This document shows positions 48,428-56,508 of a DNA stretch of 64,000 nucleotides, piece after piece. The DNA is from an uncultured Prevotellaceae bacterium. Lineage in GTDB: Bacteria; Bacteroidota; Bacteroidia; Bacteroidales; Bacteroidaceae. The stretch is from contig CACZVN010000001.1 in NCBI GenBank assembly GCA_902784615.1, positions 124,001-188,000 of the forward strand, given 5' to 3'. The notes below the pieces were generated by a model that saw only the letters and a list, made by a program, of their open reading frames with translations, did not search any database and was not told where the DNA came from. Made by a program: the position numbers and the translations under genes. Every line of letters starts with the position of its first letter. Positions within the stretch are counted from its first letter, which is position 1.

Positions 48428-50283
48428 AGAATAAGGATCACGGTCTTGAATATAGGCGCTATGTCATTGGCGGGGTGGCTATTCTGATTGTGGTCATCTA
48501 TATCATTCGTCTGTTTACGCTCCAGATCACGAGCGATGACTATAAGAAGAGTGCCGACTCCAACGCTTTCCTGAAGAAAATCGAATACCCCTCGCGTGGT
48601 GTTATCTCCGACAGAAACGGCAAACTGATGGTCTATAACCAGCCGTCGTACGACATCATGGTCGTGATGAACGAGATCAAGGACCGTCTGGACACCTTGG
48701 AGTTTTGTCAGACACTGGGTATCACAAAGGAAGAGTTCGACCATCGTATGGAGACGATGAAGGACCGTAATAAGAATCCCGGCTATTCCCGTTTCACGCA
48801 ACAGTTATTCATCAGCCAGCTTTCCGATAAGGACTTTAGCATCTTTCAGGAGAAAATGTTCCGTTTCCCCGGTTTCTATGTCCAGAAGCGCAGTGTGCGT
48901 CAGTACCAGTCGCCGATGGCGGCTCATGTGTTGGGCGACGTGGCAGAGGTGTCGCCTGCCGACATTGAGGAAGACGACTATTATCAGCCGGGCGACTATA
49001 TCGGCAAACTCGGTGTGGAGCGTAAGTATGAGAAGCAACTCCGTGGCGTGAAGGGTATCCAGATCCTACTCCGTGATGCACATGGGCGTGTGCAGGGTAG
49101 GTACAGAAATGGTGAACTGGACCAGCGGGCCCAACCAGGAAAGAACCTGACACTGGCCATTGATGCCGAGTTGCAGGCACTTGGTGAACGGCTGATGGAA
49201 GGCAAGATCGGAAGTATCGTGGCCATTGAACCCTCAACGGGTGAGGTGCTGTGTATGGTGTCATCTCCTTCTTACGACCCCCGTATGATGGTGGGACGCC
49301 AGCGCTCAAAGAACCATCGCATCCTCAGTCAGGATGTGTGGAAACCCTTGCTGAACCGCAGTATCATGGGACAGTATCCGCCAGGCTCCACCTTCAAGAC
49401 CACCCAAGGACTGACATTTCTGACAGAGGGTGTCATCACCCCATCTACGCAATATCCCTGCAGTCACGGGTTCGTGTTCAAGGGACTCCGTGTGGGTTGT
49501 CACGGACATGGGGCGCCGTTGCCCCTAGTGCCAGCCTTGAGCACTTCGTGCAACGGTTTCTTCTGCTGGGGACTTTATCACATGATCAATACGAACATCT
49601 CCAAATACGGGTCTGTCCAAAAAGCCATGGATACCTGGCGCGACTATATGGTGTCGATGGGATTCGGCTATCGGCTGGGAATCGATCTGCCTGGTGAGAA
49701 GCGTGGCCTGATCCCCAATGCCACTTTCTATGACAAGGCATACAAAGGCTCGTGGAACGGTTTGACGATTATCTCCATTGCCATTGGTCAGGGAGAGGTG
49801 AATGCCACACCGCTCCAGATTGCCAATCTGGGCGCAACCATTGCCAACAGGGGCTACTATTATGTGCCCCATGTGGTACGTAAGGTTCAGGGGGAACCTC
49901 TCGATACCGCCTATACCCGGAAACATTATACGAAGGCCTCTAAGGAGGCTTACGATTATGTCGTACAGGGCATGCGCTCCTCCGTACTGGGCGGCACGTG
50001 CCATGAACTGGGAAAGTATGACTTCATGGCCTGTGGTAAGACGGGTACGGCTCAGAACCGCGGTCATGACCATTCCGTCTTTATGGGCTTTGCCCCCATG
50101 GATAATCCCCAGATTGCCGTGGCCGTCTATGTGGAAAATGGCGGTTGGGGTGCCACTTACGGCGTACCCATCGGTGGGCTGATCATGGAGAAATATATCA
50201 AAGGCAAACTCTCCGAAGCCTCGGAGGCCAAGGCCAAGAACATTCAGGAACGTAGGATAGCGTATGGTACCGCAGACAGATAG
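48424..50283 (+). CDS. mrdA: penicillin-binding protein 2 (elongasome transpeptidase)
   Basis: The 619-residue protein has an N-terminal membrane anchor (VIGGVAILIVVIYIIRLFTL). A dimerisation/pedestal domain begins with YPSRGVISDRNGKLM. The transpeptidase domain has Ser322 and Lys325 in PPGSTFKTT, the second motif STSCNGFF, and KTG in CGKTGTAQN. It cross-links peptidoglycan during lateral growth, together with RodA. The start is GTG at 48424 in 4-nt overlap with mreD; the 3' end overlaps rodA by 20 nt. The domain order and length are normal for PBP2. Confidence 0.97.
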   Translation: MKNKDHGLEYRRYVIGGVAILIVVIYIIRLFTLQITSDDYKKSADSNAFLKKIEYPSRGVISDRNGKLMVYNQPSYDIMVVMNEIKDRLDTLEFCQTLGITKEEFDHRMETMKDRNKNPGYSRFTQQLFISQLSDKDFSIFQEKMFRFPGFYVQKRSVRQYQSPMAAHVLGDVAEVSPADIEEDDYYQPGDYIGKLGVERKYEKQLRGVKGIQILLRDAHGRVQGRYRNGELDQRAQPGKNLTLAIDAELQALGERLMEGKIGSIVAIEPSTGEVLCMVSSPSYDPRMMVGRQRSKNHRILSQDVWKPLLNRSIMGQYPPGSTFKTTQGLTFLTEGVITPSTQYPCSHGFVFKGLRVGCHGHGAPLPLVPALSTSCNGFFCWGLYHMINTNISKYGSVQKAMDTWRDYMVSMGFGYRLGIDLPGEKRGLIPNATFYDKAYKGSWNGLTIISIAIGQGEVNATPLQIANLGATIANRGYYYVPHVVRKVQGEPLDTAYTRKHYTKASKEAYDYVVQGMRSSVLGGTCHELGKYDFMACGKTGTAQNRGHDHSVFMGFAPMDNPQIAVAVYVENGGWGATYGVPIGGLIMEKYIKGKLSEASEAKAKNIQERRIAYGTADR

Positions 50284-51736
50284 GAAACAGAAAGGCGTAC
50301 TTCGTTCCCTTGACTGGTGGACGATCCTCATTTATATGGCGCTGCTCACTTTCGGGTGGGTCAGTGTCTGTGGCGCGAGTTATTCATACGGCGACACGGA
50401 TATCTTCAGTCTTGATACCCGCTCTGGCATGCAGATCATCTGGATTGGCACGTCCATCATCCTGGGTTTTGTCCTGCTGATGCTCGATGACAGGTATTAC
50501 GAGATGTTTGCTATGTTCATCTTTGGCTTCATGCTCATATTGCTATTCGCCACCATCTTCAATCCTCATAGTATCAAGGGATCCCGATCGTGGCTCGTGC
50601 TGGGACCACTGCGACTGCAACCGGCGGAGTTTGCGAAGTTTGCTACCGCACTGGCTTTGGCGAAGGTGATGAGCATCTATGGGTATAGCATCCAGAAATG
50701 GCAGCATTTCGCTGCAGCATTGGGAATCATCGTTGTGCCGATGCTGTTCATCGTGTTGCAACGTGAGACGGGTTCTGCACTGGTCTATCTGGCTTTTTTC
50801 CTGATGTTCTATCGCGAGGGAATGCCGGGTAGCATCTTGTTTACGGGTGTGGCCATGGTGCTTTATTTCGTGGTGGGTATCCGTTTTGCAGACACGATGA
50901 TTCTATATACCCCCACTTCTGTCGGAAAGTTTGTCGTGCTGCTACTCGTGCAGATATTCTCAGGAGCGATGGTGTGGATCTATTGCGCAGACAGGAAGGA
51001 TGCTTTTCGTATCTTGGCAGTCTGTATCGGTGTTACGCTGATAGCGATGCTGTTCTCCCTGTTTGTCATTCCGTTCAATGTTGTGTATGTGGAAGTGGTG
51101 ATGTGTGCCCTATTGGTTGGTTATCTGATATGGCAGACACTGGCCACGCGCATCCGCAGTTATCTATGGATCGCTGCGTTTACCGTAGGCTCGGTCGTCT
51201 TCTTCAGTCTGGCCGACTATATGCTGAACCATGTGATGGAGGCTCACCAGCGGGTACGTATCAACGTGCTGCTGGGTCTTGAGGAGGATCTGAAGGGTGC
51301 AGGCTATAACGTACATCAGAGTGAGATTGCCATTGGTTCCGGCGGTTTGGAGGGCAAGGGCTTCCTGAATGGTACACAGACGAAACTGAAGTTCGTGCCG
51401 GAGCAGGATACGGACTTTATCTTCTGTACGGTGGGTGAAGAGGAAGGTTTCGTCGGCTCTGCCAGCGTCCTGTTGTTGTTCCTGGCATTGATCCTGCGAC
51501 TCATCCATCTGGCGGAGCGCCAGCCATATTCCTTTGGGCGAATCTATGGCTACTGTGTATTGAGCATCTTCCTCTTCCATTTGTTCATCAATGTGGGAAT
51601 GGTGCTAGGACTGACCCCTGTCATTGGTATTCCCCTGCCTTTCTTCAGCTATGGCGGTTCCTCGCTATGGGGCTTCACCATTCTGCTTTTCATATTCCTG
51701 CGTATTGATGCTGGTAGGAATATGGTTCGTACCTGA
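50264..51736 (+). CDS. rodA: rod-shape determining protein RodA (SEDS glycosyltransferase)
   Basis: The 490-residue protein has ten or more membrane segments. It has the SEDS signatures GSRSWLVLGPLRLQPAEFAK (near 105-125), HQSEIAIGSGGLEGKGFLNG (near 350), FVPEQDTDFIFCTVGEEEGF, and the C-terminal GIPLPFFSYGGSSLW. It polymerises lipid II into glycan strands together with PBP2. It is longer than E. coli RodA (370 residues) because of an extra membrane region near 200-310, which is common in Bacteroidota. It overlaps mrdA by 20 nt and is the last gene of the operon. Confidence 0.96.
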   Translation: MVPQTDRKQKGVLRSLDWWTILIYMALLTFGWVSVCGASYSYGDTDIFSLDTRSGMQIIWIGTSIILGFVLLMLDDRYYEMFAMFIFGFMLILLFATIFNPHSIKGSRSWLVLGPLRLQPAEFAKFATALALAKVMSIYGYSIQKWQHFAAALGIIVVPMLFIVLQRETGSALVYLAFFLMFYREGMPGSILFTGVAMVLYFVVGIRFADTMILYTPTSVGKFVVLLLVQIFSGAMVWIYCADRKDAFRILAVCIGVTLIAMLFSLFVIPFNVVYVEVVMCALLVGYLIWQTLATRIRSYLWIAAFTVGSVVFFSLADYMLNHVMEAHQRVRINVLLGLEEDLKGAGYNVHQSEIAIGSGGLEGKGFLNGTQTKLKFVPEQDTDFIFCTVGEEEGFVGSASVLLLFLALILRLIHLAERQPYSFGRIYGYCVLSIFLFHLFINVGMVLGLTPVIGIPLPFFSYGGSSLWGFTILLFIFLRIDAGRNMVRT

Positions 51737-51746
51737 CATGCGATTG

Positions 51747-52214
51747 TTATTGTCTTGTCAGACTGATACCGACATCGGTTATGCCAGGCATGATCTCCCG
51801 TTTCATACAGTGAACCACGGTGATGTGCAAAGAGTCGCCACGGTTTAGTTGGATGTTGTTGAACGGGAAGGTGTATGAGAAGAGGCTTACACCGGCGCCT
51901 GTGATATTGCCGCTTTTGTCAATGAGCGGACAGGTCTTGGTATAACTTTCCTGTCTGCCTAATGGGAAAATAGTCTGGGTGACCTCCATGGTCAGGGACT
52001 GGAAGGGAAAGGTAGTGTCGATGCGCAGTTCCAAATCTTCACAGTAGGTACCGCTTTCTGCGACGGGCGGGATGCCAAAGTCTATGGTATCGACTTTCTC
52101 CCAGCCAGTTTCCGAGACATGTTGAAAACGACTGTATATCTTCTGGCGGGTACAGGCACTGCACAACAGCCCTGTTGTCAGAATTAGAGTTGTCAGGAAA
52201 TGCTTACTCTGCAT
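51747..52214 (-). CDS. gldH: gliding-motility-type lipoprotein GldH
   Basis: The 155-residue protein has a lipoprotein signal (TTLILTTGLLCSAC). The mature part fits GldH: WEKVDTIDFGIPP, LELRIDTTFPFQSLTMEVTQ, and the C-terminal VVHCMKREIMPGITDVGISL. In gliding Bacteroidota GldH is needed for motility. Prevotella does not glide, but keeps gldH next to holB and the RicT gene. The ATG at 52214 is chosen for the signal; the long upstream frame overlaps the RicT-like gene. The start overlaps that gene by 11 nt. Confidence 0.86.
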   Translation of the reverse strand: MQSKHFLTTLILTTGLLCSACTRQKIYSRFQHVSETGWEKVDTIDFGIPPVAESGTYCEDLELRIDTTFPFQSLTMEVTQTIFPLGRQESYTKTCPLIDKSGNITGAGVSLFSYTFPFNNIQLNRGDSLHITVVHCMKREIMPGITDVGISLTRQ

Positions 52215-53358
52215 TCTTGTTCCCGTTTCCTTCCTTGTTGTCGTTGGGGCGGTTATTATGCTTCTTCTTTTTCTTTTTCTTCTTGGCTTTGTCAAAGCGG
52301 CTGATATCACCTCCTGCCAGATCAATATGCTCCTTGACCTCTACGGGCTTTCTGCCATTGTCTTGTAATGAAACGGGCTTCTCTCCACGACGGTTCATCT
52401 CGATGATCTGCTTGGCGCGCTCGGCTGTGATGGTTTCCAGATTGGCGGCGATGTTCTTGTCGGTAGAGTAGGAGACCATCCCTGCCAGGATGTCGCTCTT
52501 GAAAAGATGATAGTCTGCGTCCTGCGTCTGTAGGATGATATCCCTGCCAGGCAGGCGCTTGCCAGCCTCTACGTAGTCATCCACCTCGTAGTTCAGGCAG
52601 CACTTCAGTTTGGCGCACATGCCAGCCAGTTTCTGGGGATTGAGGGAGATATCCTGGAAGCGGGCGGCGTTGGTGCTGACACTCGAGAAATTCTTCATCC
52701 AGGTGGCACAGCAGAGTTCCCGTCCACAGGGGCCTGTACCACCAATGCGCCCGGCTTCCTGACGGGCACCGATCTGCTTCATCTCGATACGCACGTGGAA
52801 GGCGGCAGCCAGGTCCTTGATGAGCTGACGGAAATCCACGCGCTCGTCGGCGATATAATAGAAGATGGCTTTGTTGCCGTCGCCCTGATATTCCACGTCG
52901 CCAATCTTCATGTCGAGTCCGAGTCCCTTGGCAATCTGGCGGCTCTCGATCATCGTCTTATGCTCACGTGCCTTGGCCTCGTGGAACTTCTCCATGTCTA
53001 TCGGACGGGCAATGCGGTAGATGCGTTTGATGTCGTCGGCCGATTTCAGGTTGGCTTTCTTCACCTGCAGTTTTACGAGTCTTCCGGTGAGGGTCACGAC
53101 ACCGATGTCGTGTCCAGGACTGGCTTCCACGGCCACCACATCGCCTTTCTTCAGTTCCAGATTATTGATATTGTGGTAATATCCTTTGCGGGTGTGTTTG
53201 AATTGTACCTCCACCAAGTCGGTGGTGTCTGCATTGCCAGGCACATCGGCGAGCCAGTCGTAGGTGTTCAACTGGCGGTCCTGACGGCCTACGGCCTGAT
53301 GGCATAAACCTCGGTCACAACCGACTTTGACGGGCAATTCTTTCGTTTTCTCTGTCAT
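52204..53358 (-). CDS. RicT/PSP1-domain protein
   Basis: The 384-residue protein has a PSP1 (YaaT/RicT) C-terminal region with the Cys-rich signature GGTGPCGRELCCATWMKNF and LAGMCAKLKCCLNYEVDDY. In Bacillus such cysteines hold iron-sulfur clusters in the RicA-RicF-RicT complex, which controls RNase Y; here the role is inferred. The tail is unusually basic, with nine consecutive lysines followed by Asn/Gly-rich residues. It follows holB with a 28-nt gap and overlaps gldH by 11 nt. The trio holB-ricT-gldH is a conserved Bacteroidota block as I recall. Confidence 0.85.
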   Translation of the reverse strand: MTEKTKELPVKVGCDRGLCHQAVGRQDRQLNTYDWLADVPGNADTTDLVEVQFKHTRKGYYHNINNLELKKGDVVAVEASPGHDIGVVTLTGRLVKLQVKKANLKSADDIKRIYRIARPIDMEKFHEAKAREHKTMIESRQIAKGLGLDMKIGDVEYQGDGNKAIFYYIADERVDFRQLIKDLAAAFHVRIEMKQIGARQEAGRIGGTGPCGRELCCATWMKNFSSVSTNAARFQDISLNPQKLAGMCAKLKCCLNYEVDDYVEAGKRLPGRDIILQTQDADYHLFKSDILAGMVSYSTDKNIAANLETITAERAKQIIEMNRRGEKPVSLQDNGRKPVEVKEHIDLAGGDISRFDKAKKKKKKKKHNNRPNDNKEGNGNKNAE

Positions 53359-53386
53359 ATTTTACCTTTTTACTTTTTTTACCTTT

Positions 53387-54499
53387 TTACTTTTGCAACA
53401 GCAGTACGATCATCTGCAAGGCGAAGTCGAAGAATACGATCTTCGCATTGGCGTTCTGGCCGATGTCGCGGATGGCGAGATTGGTCATGTCGTTGATGGG
53501 CAGGATATTATTCTCATTCACGAAACGGGCGAAATTACGGGCGAAGTCCTCTTCCTTCTGCGTCATGTAGTTCAACTCTTCGTTCTGGAAGTTATACATG
53601 AAGTTCTCCCGTGTCATACGGAGGAAATAGGTGAGCCAGCGTTTCTGCTTCTCCCTTCCCATACCGGCCATCTGCTCACTCCACTTCTGCATGTCCTTGA
53701 TCTTCCGCTGATAGGCCAGGCGCATCAGCATGATATACATGTCGAGAAACAGCTCGTTCTCCGAACCGACCTGCAGTTCTTCCAGTGCCTTCAGCCAGTT
53801 GCCGTTAGCCAACCGTGAGATGCGGCGGGCCGCCTCCTCGTCGATACCCCGGCGCTCAATGAGTGCCTGTTGGATGTCCTCATTGCTGGTTTTGCGGATA
53901 TCAACCACCTGTACACGGCTGCGGATGGTCTCCAACAGTTTGTCGGGCTCTTGGCACACCATGATGAACACCGTCTGCTGGGGGGGCTCCTCGATGAGCT
54001 TCAGCAGTTTGTTGGCGCATTCGATATTCATGCGCTCAGGCAACCAGATGAGACTCACCTTATAACCGCCTTGGCTGGACTTCAGACTCAGTTTCCTGAC
54101 CAGTTCATCGCTCTCACCGGCGGTGATGATGGCCTGCTGGTTCTCCCCGCCCATGGCCTGCATCCACTCGTCCATGGTGAAGTAAGGCCCTTGCATCACC
54201 AACTCGTGCCATTCCTTGGCGAAGTCGTCGCTGACAGGCTTGTGATCGCTACTCATTGACGGCAGTTTGATGGTGGGGTAGGTGAAGTGCAGGTCGGGGT
54301 GTTCCAACTTCTCCAGCATGGCCTTAGACGAGAGTGTCCCGTTGTCGAGCAGATAACAGGCGAAGGCCGTGGCCAGTGCCAACTTACCGCTGCCTTGTGG
54401 TCCGCAGAGCATCAGCGCATGGGGCAGATGACCGCTTTCTGCCATCTGCTTCAGCCGCTCCTGCGCCTCCTGCTGTCCTATCACCTCACTCCAATGCAT
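53387..54499 (-). CDS. holB: DNA polymerase III delta' subunit, zinc module missing
   Basis: The 370-residue AAA-family clamp-loader subunit has a P-loop CGPQGSGKLALATA, the lid HPDLHFTYP and the C-terminal helical collar. SRC-type motif reads SRVQVVD. In most homologues four cysteines of a zinc finger lie between the P-loop and HPDLHF (pattern CxxCxxC). Here that segment is short (CYLLDNGTLSSKAMLEKLEH) with only one cysteine, so the zinc module appears lost. The gene is otherwise typical and is preceded directly by metF. Confidence 0.88.
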   Translation of the reverse strand: MHWSEVIGQQEAQERLKQMAESGHLPHALMLCGPQGSGKLALATAFACYLLDNGTLSSKAMLEKLEHPDLHFTYPTIKLPSMSSDHKPVSDDFAKEWHELVMQGPYFTMDEWMQAMGGENQQAIITAGESDELVRKLSLKSSQGGYKVSLIWLPERMNIECANKLLKLIEEPPQQTVFIMVCQEPDKLLETIRSRVQVVDIRKTSNEDIQQALIERRGIDEEAARRISRLANGNWLKALEELQVGSENELFLDMYIMLMRLAYQRKIKDMQKWSEQMAGMGREKQKRWLTYFLRMTRENFMYNFQNEELNYMTQKEEDFARNFARFVNENNILPINDMTNLAIRDIGQNANAKIVFFDFALQMIVLLLQK

Positions 54500-55462
54500 C
54501 TATAATAGTCGTTTGGCTACTTCCACCACGGAATCTACTGCCGATACCGTATAGAAATGGATATTGTGCACACCGTTGGCGTATAGTTCCTTACATTGCT
54601 CTGTCGTCCACTCGATACCGAGTTGACGGGCATCCTCGTCGGTCTTGCACTTCACGACCTCCCGTGCCAGTGGCTCGGGGATATCGCAGTGGAAGGTCTT
54701 CGGTACCACTGTCAACTGACTCAGCTTCGCCATGGGTTTGATACCGGGGATGATGGGAATGGTGATACCCATCTGGCTGGCTTTCTCCACAAAGGCGAAG
54801 TATTTCTGGTTGTCGAAGAACAGTTGGGTGACGGCATACTGCGCGCCAAGATCCTGTTTCTCCTTCAGATACTGCATATCCATCTCTAAGTTCGGCGCCT
54901 CCTCGTGCTTCTCGGGGTAGCAGGCTACGCCGTAGTCGAACGGACGCCCCGGGTTCTTGATAGGTGTGCCGTCGGCGAAGAATCCCTCGTTGAAGCGTTT
55001 CACCTGCTTCATCAGGTCTGTCGTGTGGGCATGACCGCCGGGTGTCGGTACGAAACGGCTGTCCTCCTTGGCCTTGTCGCCGCGTAACAGTAACAGGTCG
55101 CTGATGCCGAGGAACTGCAGGTCGAGCAGTTCATACTCGATATCCTCGATGGTGGCACCGCTGCAGATCACATGAGGCTGTACGGGGATGTTATAATGCT
55201 GTTGGATAGCGGCGGCAATGGCCACGGTGCCGGGGCGCCGACGGATGCGCTGCCGCTCGAACTGTCCGTTGGGCAGTTCCTTATAGACGAACTCCGAGTG
55301 GTGGGTCGTGATGTTAATGTAGGCGGGATCGAATACGCGCAGTTTGTCGATGTCGGCAAACAGTTTCTCTGTGCCAGTCCCTTTCAGCGGGGGCAACACT
55401 TCAAACGAAAACCGTCGTGTGTCTGTATCTTGATGGATAAATTCCGTAACGCTCATTGTCAT
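54500..55462 (-). CDS. metF: methylenetetrahydrofolate reductase
   Basis: The 320-residue flavoprotein reduces 5,10-methylene-THF to 5-methyl-THF for methionine synthesis. Motifs are RRFSFEVLPP (N-terminal catalytic Glu), INITTHHSE, LLLLRGD, and AQYAVTQLFFDNQKYFAF with the family's FAD-binding block. Its end (GVHNIHFYTVSAVDSV) is also typical. ATG 55462 (MTMSV) is used because the -7 box lies 17 nt upstream; the frame open beyond it crosses the promoter. It ends directly at the start of holB. Confidence 0.94.
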   Translation of the reverse strand: MTMSVTEFIHQDTDTRRFSFEVLPPLKGTGTEKLFADIDKLRVFDPAYINITTHHSEFVYKELPNGQFERQRIRRRPGTVAIAAAIQQHYNIPVQPHVICSGATIEDIEYELLDLQFLGISDLLLLRGDKAKEDSRFVPTPGGHAHTTDLMKQVKRFNEGFFADGTPIKNPGRPFDYGVACYPEKHEEAPNLEMDMQYLKEKQDLGAQYAVTQLFFDNQKYFAFVEKASQMGITIPIIPGIKPMAKLSQLTVVPKTFHCDIPEPLAREVVKCKTDEDARQLGIEWTTEQCKELYANGVHNIHFYTVSAVDSVVEVAKRLL

Positions 55463-55479
55463 TTGTGCATAAATCGCTG

Positions 55480-55487
55480 CAAAATTA
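55480..55487 (-). promoter_or_regulatory. -7 box (TAATTTTG) for metF-holB-ricT-gldH
   Basis: An exact TAnnTTTG box reads on the minus strand 17 nt upstream of the metF ATG. Confidence 0.55.
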
Positions 55488-55530
55488 CAAAAAATCCCTG
55501 TAATCCGTGCCATTCATGCCGAAAATTTAT

Positions 55531-55538
55531 TATCTTTG
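55531..55538 (+). promoter_or_regulatory. -7 box (TATCTTTG) for the BASS-like transporter
   Basis: An exact TAnnTTTG box lies 7 nt before the ATG at 55546, leaving practically no leader. Confidence 0.55.
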
Positions 55539-55545
55539 TAGCCAA

Positions 55546-56508
55546 ATGGTGGATATCAAGCAATTTCTTAAGGACTGGACGTTGCCTGTGGCGATAGCCG
55601 TGGGCACGGTGGTCTATCTCATTTTCTACTGGGTGCCCCAGCTCGACGCAGCGGGTGATGCGTTGGGCGAGGTGGTCGATACCATCTTCCCGATGATGGT
55701 GTTTTGTACGTTATTTTCCACCTATTGCCGCATTGATTTCCACCAGATGCGTCCCCACCGCTGGCATATCGGCATCCTGCTGGCCCAGGTGGCGCTGGTA
55801 GCCTTGAACGTGTGGATCATTTTCCGTGTTGAAGCCGATCCTGAGCAGAAGTTGCTTTGGGAGAGTGTGCTCACCTGTATCATCGGTCCCACGGCCACGG
55901 CTGCTCCTGTGGTGACGGCAAAGATCGGTGGCAACATCAACACGATGACGGCCTATGTCGTCATTTCTGCCTTTGCCTCGGCGCTGATGATCCCTGCTGT
56001 CTTCCCGCTGTTGGAGCGCGGACAGGGACTCGACTTCATGACCGTGTTCCTGATCATCCTCCAGAAACTGGCGCTGGTGCTCGTGTCTCCCCTCATTCTG
56101 GGCTGGCTCGTGCAGCATTATGCCAAGCGTTTCTGTGCATGGCTGGTGTCCATCCCCGACCTGTCGTTCTACCTCTGGTCTGTCCAGTTGAGTGTTACCA
56201 CAGGTGTCACCGTACGCAATATCGTCCATAGCGACGCTGGCACCCGTACACTGTTGCTGATTGCCGTGATGAGCCTGATACTCTGTATGATCCTCTTCCT
56301 CGTGGGACGCTCGATAGGCCGTAACCTGGGCGACGAGATCAATGGCGGACAGTCCTCGTTCCAGAAGAATACCGCTCTCTCTATCTGGGTGGCCTATACC
56401 TACCTGAATCCCGTGGCCTCCGTGGGCGCGGGCTGTTACGTGCTCTGGCAGAATATCATCAACAGCCTCGAACTCTGGGAGTTCCGTAAGAAACATGCCG
56501 CTCGTTAG
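55546..56508 (+). CDS. bile acid:Na+ symporter-like (BASS-type) transporter
   Basis: The 320-residue protein has nine or ten hydrophobic segments and a duplicated-helix layout. The motif GPTATAAPVVTAKIGGNINTMTAY (near 120) is typical of the BASS/YfeH-like group. Substrates in this family include bile acids, pyruvate and arsenite, so the substrate here is unknown. ATG 55546 is chosen because the -7 box lies just before it; the longer frame lacks a promoter. Its stop overlaps the bglX stop by 4 nt (TTAG). Confidence 0.78.
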   Translation: MVDIKQFLKDWTLPVAIAVGTVVYLIFYWVPQLDAAGDALGEVVDTIFPMMVFCTLFSTYCRIDFHQMRPHRWHIGILLAQVALVALNVWIIFRVEADPEQKLLWESVLTCIIGPTATAAPVVTAKIGGNINTMTAYVVISAFASALMIPAVFPLLERGQGLDFMTVFLIILQKLALVLVSPLILGWLVQHYAKRFCAWLVSIPDLSFYLWSVQLSVTTGVTVRNIVHSDAGTRTLLLIAVMSLILCMILFLVGRSIGRNLGDEINGGQSSFQKNTALSIWVAYTYLNPVASVGAGCYVLWQNIINSLELWEFRKKHAAR

